Part shown: piece by piece, positions 34,708 through 43,211 of the stretch
How the letters are laid out: each line of letters starts with the position of its first letter
Position numbering within the stretch: position 1 is the first letter of the stretch
Source: Desulfobulbus sp.
GTDB taxonomy: Bacteria; Desulfobacterota; Desulfobulbia; Desulfobulbales; Desulfobulbaceae
DNA: 56,477 nucleotides
Assembly (NCBI RefSeq): GCF_030824455.1
Contig: NZ_JAVBXR010000112.1
Coordinates: 1 to 56,477, forward strand
Direction of reading: 5' to 3'
Notes under the pieces: generated by a model
The model's input: the letters and a program-made list of their open reading frames with translations, nothing else
Told to the model about the DNA's origin: nothing
Databases searched by the model: none
Made by a program: the position numbers and the translations under genes

Positions 34708-37700
34708 CTATTTTCTTTTATGAATTTCCACCACAGTTCCGGGTTTGCCTTCACCCGGAGCTAATTTATTTTCAGGTGGCGCCTGAAAGTACCCTTCAGA
34801 AGTCGGTCGGTTTCCCTGACTATCCACCACCCCTTTGAACACTTTGCCGATCCCCTCAGTGGCCATCCCTTTGGCATCGGTTCGGATTCGACCTTGCCCC
34901 GATTCCTCGTGCCGATTGACACTCCGCAGGTTATCAGCACCGGTTATGGTTCGCGTCCCGTCCGGTTTCTGTAACGGGAGGGGACTTTCGGGAGGCTGAA
35001 GACTCCCCTCGGTGATTCCAGCGGCGTTGGAACGAACTGATACAGCCGCTTGATCGACAAAGCCTTTCATCAACCCTTGGTCATGGATCCGATTCCGGGT
35101 GTTGTGGATGGTTCCTTGCACCTCTGATTGGGTACTGCCCCAGCCGTATCCGTGCCCGCTGACAAAGCCACTGACAATGTCACGCATATTATTGACCCCG
35201 GCTGCACCGTGTTGCGTGACATAGCTGTTGAAATCGCTAATGGTTTTTCGGATCGTCTCCGGATTTTCCTCACCATAGCGCTCTCGGGCGTAATTCTTCA
35301 CCAGGGCCGTGGTCAGGTCTGTACCATAGGACTCCTGTGATCTGCTGATTGACCGAGCTTCGTCAATGATGGAATAGGCCTCTGTGGCACCGATGCGTTT
35401 GGCCACGTTGGCTAGGTAATCAAATCCACGAGCATTGTTGAATGTTTGCGCGACAGCTTCAGATCGGACTTTAGCCTCGTCCCTGGAAAAGGCTTTGGCC
35501 GTGTCTTCGGAAATGTTAAAGCTCACTCGTTCTCCATCACCACCCACGACTGATAATTGGCCATTTGCGCCCAAGCTGGCGCCGGTTATCCTACCTCCTG
35601 CGCCTAACATGCCTTGCAGTTGAGTCCTTTGTATTTCATCCAGTGAGTGGATGAAACTCGACTGATCATTAAATGCCCGTTTCCAACTGTTACTGAGAGA
35701 GTTGTTGAGCGTGTCGGAGAAACTTCTGTTCTCCCCGCCGGACAGACTGTCCCTCTGCACCTGCTGCCAGAACATCCCCCAGTTGCTGTCACTGCCCAGG
35801 GTCTTGGCGGCGCCCGACACCTTCTGTTGCACTGCCATGGCCCCAACCTTGACCGGGTCAAGGCCATGAACCGAGGCCTGGGTGGTCGTGCTGCTGCCAT
35901 CATTACTCACGGCATAGGAGGCCTTGCCGGTGGCGAGGATGTCCTCCTGGATGCCCGTGCCACCTGGGCCAAGGGTGACGACGCTGGAAGAACCGTCCGG
36001 GTTGACCGATTCAGACCGCATCCGGGTCGCGGCTCCGTCAGGGCCGGTGGAGATTGAGACCGGTCCGGTGGTGGTGCCGACACTCTGGTTGGCCGAGGCC
36101 ATCATGGCGGCAAACTCGCCTTGCGATGTCATGGGCGGAATCTGCTCCGACTGCTGCAGACTTCTGCGGGCATTCATGGCGGCGGCATGGCCACCTACCG
36201 ATTTGTGCAGACCCCAAGACTCAGCGGCGGCCAGGTTGGCAAAGCGATGCTCGGCCATCCCATCCAACAGGCCGGCTGCCTTGGCTTGCTGACTCATGGC
36301 GGTAGAAAGCCCGCTCGGGGTGAGCAAGGCGCCGGCATGACTGCCGGCACCTTGGACCATGCCGCTCAGATTGCCGGCGAGCATGGCCAAGGCATGGCCG
36401 CCGAAGCGAATCAGCATCATCGAGAAGAGGCTGGCGAGCATGATGCCGGCGGAGCGGATGACGCCGAACATGGCCAGCATCTTGGTGGCAACCGAAGGCA
36501 GGGCTGCCATGGCATAGACGCCGAGGTTTGATTGCCGGACCTCTTCGAAGTTGCGGGCGGCATAGTCCATGGCCGCGCCATGGATCACCGCATCGGTCAC
36601 GCCCCAGGTGGAGAGGAAGACAAAAAACCCGAGCATCACCGAGGATGCCTTGCCGACAAACGGAGTGGGCAGAAAGAGGACCAGAAACGGAATCACACCG
36701 ATGGCAATGGCGGTCATCACCGCCCGGATGATCGGGATCCATTCGTTCATAGTCAGGCCGATGCCCAAACCGGAAGTGGTTATCTTGCGGTCGCTCTCCA
36801 TCAGCATGGAGGTCTCGACATCATCCTGGAAATAGAAGTTGTAGAGGATCTCGGCAATCTGCCGCTGCTGGATGATCCGCTCCGGGGTCACTGCTGTGCC
36901 GGTGGTGAAGTTGAGGGTGTTTGAAATTTGATTGCGGCAAGTGGCCAGCTCGGTGGCGCTGCTGGGATCGTAATAACTCTTGCTGCACACCTTGCGGATC
37001 GACTCGGTATAGTTGGCGGCGGTGGCATAGATAGGCTGGAGGTTGTTCCAGGCCTGGGTGCAGCTCATGGTGGTGCCAGCCGGACTCGCGGCATCGTAGT
37101 AGACAGTGAACACGGAAGGATTCACCGCCTGGGCCAGATTGACCAAAAAATCGGTGCTGGTATTGCGCAGATCATCCAGGGACAGGGTGGTACCAGGCCG
37201 CATCAGCTCGAAGGTGACGCAGTCCTTGACGTAGCGGATCATGGAGGTGCGGGCATAGTTGTCCTTGGGCGAAGAGCCCATGACCGATTCCAGGGTTTTG
37301 AAACCAATGCCACCGGCGGTCTGGGTATAGGCGGCATCCGGAGCCGCCGAGGTATCGATGATGTCGACTAACCCGCGTTCGATCAGGTTGAGGGTGCCGG
37401 CGGTGAAGACGATGGCATCCGGGATTCCTCCCACTGTCTGGAACCGGTTGAGAACCGGGTCATAGACAGTAATGTTGCCTTTGGGGACGAAGACAGCCAG
37501 ATAGACGATGGCCCCAAACACCACCGGCACGGTCCAGGTGAGCGGGATGATCCGGGCCCCGGTGGTAGCCCTGGCGATCCAGGCCGCTGCCCCGGCCATG
37601 ATGCCGATGACCGTCATCACAAAGATGAGGCCCTGATAACTGGCATCACTGAAGATCAGGGCAATGCGGTTGAAGGCCTGAACGATGGGATTGAAGCCAC

Positions 37701-37809
37701 CGTAGGTGTAATACTCCATATCCAAGGCCAGGGCCTGCTCTGCCGAGAGAATAATGGCTATCAAGGCCAGAGGGAACAAGCCCCACTTCGTCATGTTTTT
37801 CCTGTTCAT
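34708..37809 (-). CDS. traG: Conjugal transfer protein TraG (mating-pair formation/stabilisation)
   Basis: 1033 residues. The start at 37809 overlaps the traH stop by one base (TGATG) and gives a signal-like N terminus (MNRKNMTKWGLFPLALIAIILSAEQALA). The first ~450 residues are the inner-membrane TraG_N part with several membrane segments (for example YQGLIFVMTVIGIMAGAAAWIA and AVMTAIAIGVIPFLVLFLP). The long hydrophilic C-terminal part is periplasmic and Ser/Gln/Asn-rich. In F this protein acts in pilus assembly and mating-pair stabilisation. It is the last gene of the tra operon. Confidence 0.9.
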   Translation of the reverse strand: MNRKNMTKWGLFPLALIAIILSAEQALALDMEYYTYGGFNPIVQAFNRIALIFSDASYQGLIFVMTVIGIMAGAAAWIARATTGARIIPLTWTVPVVFGAIVYLAVFVPKGNITVYDPVLNRFQTVGGIPDAIVFTAGTLNLIERGLVDIIDTSAAPDAAYTQTAGGIGFKTLESVMGSSPKDNYARTSMIRYVKDCVTFELMRPGTTLSLDDLRNTSTDFLVNLAQAVNPSVFTVYYDAASPAGTTMSCTQAWNNLQPIYATAANYTESIRKVCSKSYYDPSSATELATCRNQISNTLNFTTGTAVTPERIIQQRQIAEILYNFYFQDDVETSMLMESDRKITTSGLGIGLTMNEWIPIIRAVMTAIAIGVIPFLVLFLPTPFVGKASSVMLGFFVFLSTWGVTDAVIHGAAMDYAARNFEEVRQSNLGVYAMAALPSVATKMLAMFGVIRSAGIMLASLFSMMLIRFGGHALAMLAGNLSGMVQGAGSHAGALLTPSGLSTAMSQQAKAAGLLDGMAEHRFANLAAAESWGLHKSVGGHAAAMNARRSLQQSEQIPPMTSQGEFAAMMASANQSVGTTTGPVSISTGPDGAATRMRSESVNPDGSSSVVTLGPGGTGIQEDILATGKASYAVSNDGSSTTTQASVHGLDPVKVGAMAVQQKVSGAAKTLGSDSNWGMFWQQVQRDSLSGGENRSFSDTLNNSLSNSWKRAFNDQSSFIHSLDEIQRTQLQGMLGAGGRITGASLGANGQLSVVGGDGERVSFNISEDTAKAFSRDEAKVRSEAVAQTFNNARGFDYLANVAKRIGATEAYSIIDEARSISRSQESYGTDLTTALVKNYARERYGEENPETIRKTISDFNSYVTQHGAAGVNNMRDIVSGFVSGHGYGWGSTQSEVQGTIHNTRNRIHDQGLMKGFVDQAAVSVRSNAAGITEGSLQPPESPLPLQKPDGTRTITGADNLRSVNRHEESGQGRIRTDAKGMATEGIGKVFKGVVDSQGNRPTSEGYFQAPPENKLAPGEGKPGTVVEIHKRK

Positions 37810-39242
37810 CACAACTGCATCCTCGCGGCCAGGTCCTTGCCGTAGCGCCGGGTGATCTCGGCAGCCATCTGCACCTCCATCCGCTGCATGTGGTTGAGAT
37901 AGGCGACCGTGGTATTCATTTCGTTGGCGGCCGCGACATAGCTGGTCTTGGCTGCCTCTTTCAAGGTGCGAATCCGGGCCAGCATGGCGGTGATACTCTG
38001 GTCGGCATGTTCGGCAAAGAGCACAACGGCACACTTCTCCGGCCCCTGGCCGGTGGAGGGACCGGCTTTCTTCTCCAAAACCTCCTTGGCCTTGGCGGCA
38101 ATCGATTCACCTCGGAGATAGAGATCGGAGAGCATCTGCAGGCTGTAGGCCTTGGCGGTGATGTCCGCCAGGCCGGGGATGATCGTGGCTCTGGTGCTGG
38201 TGCCGACTGCGGTCTTGAGGATCGGCAGGGTGGCGAGCGGGTTGGATTCGAGAAAGGTCTGCTCACCGGTGGTGAGCGTACCCTTGGTTTCCACCTTGTC
38301 GGCAATGCTGTTCAGGGTGGTGCTGATATGGGCAACCAGATCCCGGTTGGCATCGCTGATCTGGCTACAGGCGCCGGTTGTACTCTTGATGTAGACCGCA
38401 CCTTCGGTGAAGGCCTTGATGTCATCCGGATTGTTCTGTGGGCAAGGGGGAATGGCAGAGATGCGGTAGGTATTGGCAGGGCCTTCCAACTGCACGTCCC
38501 CCACCAGTCCTCGGATCAGATCGATATGGCTGGCGGGGATGCTCATCTTTGATCCGACATTGGCGAGCAGCGAGCCACCGGCAAGAAAGATGTTGGTCAT
38601 GTCGGCATTGCAGCCGCTGGTCACATCCGCCACATCAGCCGACTGGGGCTGATTGTTGTTGGCCCGATCCTGCTTGGTGAGGATATCCCACATCTCGGCG
38701 GTGCCGCTGACCAGTTTGTTCTCCTTGATGGCGGTGCCGAGCTTCTCCCGCATCACCTCGGAAGAGTGAAAACCGTTTTCATTGGCCACGATCCCCACCA
38801 GCTCCTTGGAGGCGGAACATTCATCCAACTGCATGGAGTTGAGCTTGTCGGCCAGGGCCTCGAAGTTCTTGATGGTATTGGAGCACTGCTCGCAAAGCGT
38901 CTTCAGGGCCAGGTCAAAGGCTACCGCCGGGGCGCCCGCCAGGATGGCCTGGAGCTTGTTGACCAGGTAATCGGTGTTCATGAAGCTGAAGCCGCCCATG
39001 AACACATCGATGCCGCCGCATCCGCTCTTGATCCGGGGCGCCTCCACGGTGACCGGATATTCTGCGGTGCTGTGCCAGCGGCCGGAGAAACTGCCGCCGG
39101 AGTAGTAGCCGCGCTGCTGGCCGCTGAAGTAGTTGGGAGTGCTGCCGGCATGCTGCACCAGCCAGTCGTCGACCCAACCGGCCTGTGCCGCCTGGGTGGA
39201 GAGGGTCACCGCAACAATGGCGGAAAGGAATGCTGTTCTCAT
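37809..39242 (-). CDS. traH: Conjugal transfer pilus assembly protein TraH
   Basis: 477 residues with a signal peptide (MRTAFLSAIVAVTLSTQAAQA). Conserved TraH features include KSGCGGIDVFMGGFSFMNTDYLVNKLQAIL near residues 72-102 and the cysteine pair LCEQCSNTI. It is a periplasmic/outer-membrane component of F-type secretion systems, needed for pilus assembly with TraF and TrbB-like partners. It overlaps traF by 4 bp (ATGA) and traG by 1 bp, so the three are co-translated. Confidence 0.92.
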   Translation of the reverse strand: MRTAFLSAIVAVTLSTQAAQAGWVDDWLVQHAGSTPNYFSGQQRGYYSGGSFSGRWHSTAEYPVTVEAPRIKSGCGGIDVFMGGFSFMNTDYLVNKLQAILAGAPAVAFDLALKTLCEQCSNTIKNFEALADKLNSMQLDECSASKELVGIVANENGFHSSEVMREKLGTAIKENKLVSGTAEMWDILTKQDRANNNQPQSADVADVTSGCNADMTNIFLAGGSLLANVGSKMSIPASHIDLIRGLVGDVQLEGPANTYRISAIPPCPQNNPDDIKAFTEGAVYIKSTTGACSQISDANRDLVAHISTTLNSIADKVETKGTLTTGEQTFLESNPLATLPILKTAVGTSTRATIIPGLADITAKAYSLQMLSDLYLRGESIAAKAKEVLEKKAGPSTGQGPEKCAVVLFAEHADQSITAMLARIRTLKEAAKTSYVAAANEMNTTVAYLNHMQRMEVQMAAEITRRYGKDLAARMQL

Positions 39243-40192
39243 GGTGATGGCCTCATGGATGACTGGTTGATTGGGCCGTTAGATTGCCAGGGTGTCTGGA
39301 TCTTCAGGATTGAGGTCGGGTCCAGGGAACTGCCTTTCTGGAATTCGTAGGTGGTGAACGACTCCATGGAGGTGTCCCCCCGCATGGAGCGAATTGCCTG
39401 GTAGAGATTGCGCTCGATCTCCGGGAGCGTAGCCACGCCGGTGGCAATAGGCATCGAGGCCTCCCGGTCCTGCCTGATCAGCAACAAGGTCGGCATGGTG
39501 GTGATGTTGAAACGCAGGGCCAGGTTGGGTTGACGTTCCATGTCCACCGGCTTGACCTGCCAGCCGTACTTGTCGACGAAGTAGGCCAGGATCTGCGCCT
39601 GCTTCTCGCAGAAACCACATCCGGCTGCGACAAAGAACAGCAGGGCATGATCTGCCCTGGCCTCGCGGATGGTCCCGGCAATCTCCTCCTGCTGCATCTG
39701 TACCCTGGCGACCGCTCCAGGGCTTGAGGTGGGGTAGACCTGGCTGATGTTGAACAGGTCTGAACGTTTCCGGGTGACGTACTGCGTGGCATTGGCGTAG
39801 GCCAGGGCCTTACGCCGGGCAATGTCCTGGATGGAGAGGTATTCCAGGATGTTCTGCTCGGTCGGGTATTGGACCGCCTTCTTTTGTAGGCCATTCAGCA
39901 ACTGCTGAAAATCATCCGGATGCATGTTCCACAGGGTTTCCGTGGAATACTGGGCCAAGGACACCTCACGAGATAGAGGGGAGGCCTTGGACTCAGTTAC
40001 CGGCATCTCCCGCTCCTCTTCGACCGCTGGAGCCGGATCCTCATACCAGAACCAGCCGTGCTTGCTCTCCTGGTAAAAGCTGGCGGTTGCCGAGGGTGCG
40101 GAAGTCCCGCACCAAACCGGCGTGGCCAGCAATGTCAGGCATAACCCAAGGCTACCAAAGCGGTAGGGCCTGATGGCTGATCTCGTGAACAT
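39239..40192 (-). CDS. traF: Conjugal transfer pilus assembly protein TraF (thioredoxin-fold)
   Basis: 317 residues from the ATG at 40192, chosen because it yields a signal peptide (MFTRSAIRPYRFGSLGLCLTLLATPVWC). An ATG at 40204 is also possible and neither has a strong ribosome binding site. The C-terminal thioredoxin-like domain has CGFC near residues 193-196 (LLFFVAAGCGFCEKQAQILAYF) and a cis-proline loop TTMPTLLLI. Most F-plasmid TraF proteins lack the CxxC pair, so this version may be redox-active, like TrbB/DsbC proteins of ICEs. It overlaps the upstream peptidase gene by 41 bp. Confidence 0.88.
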   Translation of the reverse strand: MFTRSAIRPYRFGSLGLCLTLLATPVWCGTSAPSATASFYQESKHGWFWYEDPAPAVEEEREMPVTESKASPLSREVSLAQYSTETLWNMHPDDFQQLLNGLQKKAVQYPTEQNILEYLSIQDIARRKALAYANATQYVTRKRSDLFNISQVYPTSSPGAVARVQMQQEEIAGTIREARADHALLFFVAAGCGFCEKQAQILAYFVDKYGWQVKPVDMERQPNLALRFNITTMPTLLLIRQDREASMPIATGVATLPEIERNLYQAIRSMRGDTSMESFTTYEFQKGSSLDPTSILKIQTPWQSNGPINQSSMRPSP

Positions 40193-40679
40193 CAATGAAC
40201 CCATAATATTTACTGTCATAACTGCGAGGATGGGTGCCGACCATGAACAACTTGTCAGCTGGAACCGGCCCGTTGAAGGAAAACAGGGGCAAAGGCCGGC
40301 CCTTGCTGTCCGCTTCCAATGCCTGCCCCAGCAGCCGGCCATTGCAGAAAAAGTGATTTGCTGCATCCAAAGTCATTTCTTCACCCGGCAGGCAACCCAC
40401 CTTCTTGATCATCTGATCATGATCGGCACGGAGCCCCAGCTGCACCTGCGAGAGATCCCGGTGACGAAAAACCAGGTAATCGCCCAACTCCACCTTGGCG
40501 GGTGTAGGCAGCAGAAAAAAGAGCCGATGATCGAGTGAACCACTGGTGGCCACGGTCACTCGGCCGGGCAACCAGGCACCGGCAAGGATGAAGGCGAGAA
40601 AGACGATTGCTACAGCCTGTTCCCGTAGGTTCAACCGCCACCATGGTCTACTTGAGCTTGATTTCAGTATCCGGGTCAT
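40152..40679 (-). CDS. Signal peptidase S26-like protein (TrhF/plasmid TraF type)
   Basis: 175 residues with a single N-terminal membrane helix (AVAIVFLAFILAGAWLPG). The S26 core has a serine in SGSLDHRLFF (catalytic Ser candidate) and the basic-residue region HDQMIKKVGCLPGEEM, then NGRLLGQ and the FMVGTHPRSYDSKYYGF block shared with leader peptidases. In SXT/R391-like elements TrhF processes pilin or other tra substrates. The start at 40679 is used because the earlier codons overlap deeper into the preceding gene. Confidence 0.88.
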   Translation of the reverse strand: MTRILKSSSSRPWWRLNLREQAVAIVFLAFILAGAWLPGRVTVATSGSLDHRLFFLLPTPAKVELGDYLVFRHRDLSQVQLGLRADHDQMIKKVGCLPGEEMTLDAANHFFCNGRLLGQALEADSKGRPLPLFSFNGPVPADKLFMVGTHPRSYDSKYYGFIDVHEISHQALPLW

Positions 40680-40977
40680 GATGCAGCACCACATCCTTGA
40701 GGATGATCAGTTGGTGAGAAGGTTGTTCTCTGAATACCTGCTCAAGAGTGTCGAGATTTCGTTTCCACTGGTCCTCGGTGATGGTCCCGGCAGCGAGCAA
40801 GGTCTTTTGTTCCAGCAGGTAGCCTTTCAGGTCCGCCACCTTCACCTTGGGGACCAGGAACCGGTCGTAGGCAAAGAGCAGCCCAAGAACGATGACCAGG
40901 ACAATGCCGATTACCTCCAGGTAACCTGGGGGAGCGACAGTGTTTGCCATTTGGTGTTCTTCCATTTGTTCGTTCAC
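40648..40977 (-). CDS. TrbI-like small membrane protein of the tra operon
   Basis: 109 residues. One membrane helix (YLEVIGIVLVIVLGLLFAYDRFLVP) is followed by a periplasmic helical part (LLEQKTLLAAGTITEDQWKRNLDTLEQVF). Position between trbC and the S26 peptidase, size and topology match TrbI of F-type systems, which influences pilus outgrowth and retraction; sequence similarity cannot be judged by eye. It overlaps trbC by 4 bp (ATGA) and the peptidase gene by 32 bp. Confidence 0.65.
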   Translation of the reverse strand: MNEQMEEHQMANTVAPPGYLEVIGIVLVIVLGLLFAYDRFLVPKVKVADLKGYLLEQKTLLAAGTITEDQWKRNLDTLEQVFREQPSHQLIILKDVVLHHDPDTEIKLK

Positions 40978-41723
40978 TGACCACCTCGCAATCGGGCACT
41001 GATGTTGTCCAAAGTGGGATTGTTCGCCGCCTTGCCGATCTTTTCCAGCAGGTAGGCCAACTCCTCCTCCCCCTGGATCGACCAGGAGTCCTGGCCGTTG
41101 TCATAGACCAAGGCCGGCGCCTCGGTGATGTTGTACCTTGCAAACAACTCCGGGTTGACCTTGAGCGGGACTGCCAGCCGCTGACATGGCGCTTCGGTGG
41201 TATCCCGACAACCCGGATCAGCCTGCATCACACGGCTGATGTAGTCGGCATTGACTCGCTTGCCTTCCAATCCTTGCGGCAGACCAAACAGGACCGGCAC
41301 AATCCGTTGTTCGCCAGTTCGGCTGACATCAATCAAATACCGATTCATCATCGGCTCGGGCATGGAACTGGAAAGGAAGAGGTAAACTGACTCCTGGACA
41401 GCAAGAACCCCGTCCTTATTTATCGTCTTCACCTGTTCCTGCTTTGGATTACCGCCCTGTATCCTTTCCATCTCGCAACGCAATTTCTCTTGGAATCCAG
41501 GTGATTGGAATTTTTCCATTGTCTTCCGGGCTGCCTCCTGTCCTTCCAGGGCGTGGCTATTCTCAGGCACAGTAATTGTCTCGTGGAGCTTCCCAGCCTG
41601 TTCAAGCACCTTCTCCACTTTTTCCCTATTGCCCTGCTGCTCATCTGCTTTGACGATGGAGCTGGAAAAAATGAGCGAAGCCATTAACGCAATAGCCTGT
41701 GTTTTCCACCTCACTCGCAGCAT
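40974..41723 (-). CDS. trbC: Type-F conjugative transfer system pilin assembly protein TrbC
   Basis: 249 residues with a signal peptide (WKTQAIALMASLIFSSSIVKA). The C-terminal half is the TrbC_Ftype thioredoxin-like domain (VYLFLSSSMPEPMMNRYLIDVSRTGEQRIVPVLFGLPQG, ITEAPALVYDNG). The N-terminal half is a charged, possibly coiled region. The start codon is uncertain (ATG 41723, or an earlier GTG at 41732), both overlapping the end of traU. It is a periplasmic factor for F-pilus assembly working with TraW. Confidence 0.9.
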   Translation of the reverse strand: MLRVRWKTQAIALMASLIFSSSIVKADEQQGNREKVEKVLEQAGKLHETITVPENSHALEGQEAARKTMEKFQSPGFQEKLRCEMERIQGGNPKQEQVKTINKDGVLAVQESVYLFLSSSMPEPMMNRYLIDVSRTGEQRIVPVLFGLPQGLEGKRVNADYISRVMQADPGCRDTTEAPCQRLAVPLKVNPELFARYNITEAPALVYDNGQDSWSIQGEEELAYLLEKIGKAANNPTLDNISARLRGGQ

Positions 41724-42622
41724 GTGCAGCACCGTTGCTTGCGGTAGACCACCCAGAGAAATTCGTCATTGGAGCCCAAGGCGCCCATGTAGGGCGTGTT
41801 GAGCCCGGAGTCATAGGAGGAGGTCGCCCGGCCGATGGGATACACATCCCGGATCCCGGGCCTGGCCACGTTCATCTTGTAATGGCTCTTGAGCCAAACC
41901 GGGGTGTACATGCAGCCGCAGACCGGTGAGGGATCGCAGATCATGCCGATACGATTAAGCTTGTAGAGCATCCGGTAAGCAGCGGTGGCATTGGCCTGGA
42001 CGATGTTGTCATTATCGACATGGCCGGTCATCGGATAGGCAGAGCCGCCACTACCGACACACCAGGGCATGGCATCCAGCGGCCAGCCGGCATTGGCGGC
42101 GGTGGCATCAGCCATGCACCCCATAACCATGGCCTTGTTGGCATAAAGAGAAACCTCGGGAGTGAGCAAGGCGGCCAGTTCATCGTTTTGCCATATGGGA
42201 TCATACTCACTCCACCAGGCACCGTAATCGCTGCGGTCACAGATCCATGGCATCAGGGGCAGAAGGAAGGCGTGCGACTGGGCAAAGGTGGACTCGTTGG
42301 CCAGATTGACAGCATCCGAGCTGTTATTCTTGCCGCCGATCTCGTCGGTCATACTCCCCCCAACCGAGGTTCCCAGGGTGGCGGAATAGAAGGCAACCGA
42401 GGAGGTGTCCAGGAGCAGGAAAGGTTCCCAATAGCTGACGATCAATCCAACCTCGACACCCCAAGCTCTGGGGCAGAAGCATACCCCCTCTATGGTAAAA
42501 TCAATCTCTGACCAGTGAATGTCGGTGATGGGATTGAATGGTACACCGTCTTTGCCATGGGCCGGGAACGGGGCCAGAAAAAGGAGGCAGACCACCAGCA
42601 TCCTTTTAAGGCTTCGCTGCAA
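41711..42622 (-). CDS. traU: Conjugal transfer protein TraU
   Basis: 303 residues. The start is a TTG at 42622 with GGGAGG 6 bases upstream; an ATG at 42601 lacks such a site. The signal peptide is MLVVCLLFLAPFPAHG. Conserved TraU features are the many cysteines (GVCFCPRAWGVEVGLIVSYWEPF, PVCGCMYTPVWLKSHYKMNVARPG, and a terminal RCCTCCE). It is a periplasmic DNA-transfer factor essential in F. It overlaps traW by 17 bp and trbC by 13 bp. Confidence 0.93.
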   Translation of the reverse strand: MQRSLKRMLVVCLLFLAPFPAHGKDGVPFNPITDIHWSEIDFTIEGVCFCPRAWGVEVGLIVSYWEPFLLLDTSSVAFYSATLGTSVGGSMTDEIGGKNNSSDAVNLANESTFAQSHAFLLPLMPWICDRSDYGAWWSEYDPIWQNDELAALLTPEVSLYANKAMVMGCMADATAANAGWPLDAMPWCVGSGGSAYPMTGHVDNDNIVQANATAAYRMLYKLNRIGMICDPSPVCGCMYTPVWLKSHYKMNVARPGIRDVYPIGRATSSYDSGLNTPYMGALGSNDEFLWVVYRKQRCCTCCE

Positions 42623-43211
42623 GATGCACCTCCCGAACGGTCAGCTTGTTGTCCTGCTCGATCACCACCGAAGGCACGGCCTTGAGTTGGAGTCGGGTGG
42701 CTATGTCATGGGTCAGGTAGTAGACTGGACGCTTCAGTTCTTGTTTCACCTCGGCCGCATACCCACCGGAGAGCAGCAGGATGGCCCGCTGGTTCTGAAA
42801 ATAGGGGGAACCCTTGAACCACTCGATCTGCTCCGGATCACTGCCATCGATGGCCACCAGCCCGCCGCTCAGCCCGGCATACTGCAAGGGATTGAAGCTG
42901 AAACCCTGGGGATAGAGCAGGTTGTCCTGGCTATCCTTGATGTCATGGTCGAGAGTATGGGTCAGGTCGACCGTAAACACCCGGTCATTTGACGACCGAG
43001 GCAGCGTATGCAGATTGGTTGGTTGATAGCGATTATGGGTGTTGAACAAGGCATCGAGGTCAATCGCGGTTGCCTTTTGCTGAAGCTCTTTGGTGATGTC
43101 CTGCTCGACGATGGCATAGGTTCGTCCCACAGGCTCCAGCCGGGTATGGGTTGCCAATACCTGGGTGGCACAGGTGATGATCCAAAGGATCGGTACAAGT
43201 TTAGAGTCCAT
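42606..43211 (-). CDS. traW: Conjugal transfer pilus assembly protein TraW
   Basis: 201 residues. The ATG at 43211 has GGAGG 7 bases upstream and is followed by a signal sequence (MDSKLVPILWIITCATQVLA). The TraW family pattern is present (VGRTYAIVEQDITKELQQKA, then GLVAIDGSDPEQIEWFKG and YYLTHDIATRLQLKAVPSVV, a thioredoxin-like cis-Pro segment). It acts in the periplasm with TrbC and TraU. The start lies inside the last codons of traC. Confidence 0.9.
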   Translation of the reverse strand: MDSKLVPILWIITCATQVLATHTRLEPVGRTYAIVEQDITKELQQKATAIDLDALFNTHNRYQPTNLHTLPRSSNDRVFTVDLTHTLDHDIKDSQDNLLYPQGFSFNPLQYAGLSGGLVAIDGSDPEQIEWFKGSPYFQNQRAILLLSGGYAAEVKQELKRPVYYLTHDIATRLQLKAVPSVVIEQDNKLTVREVHLAAKP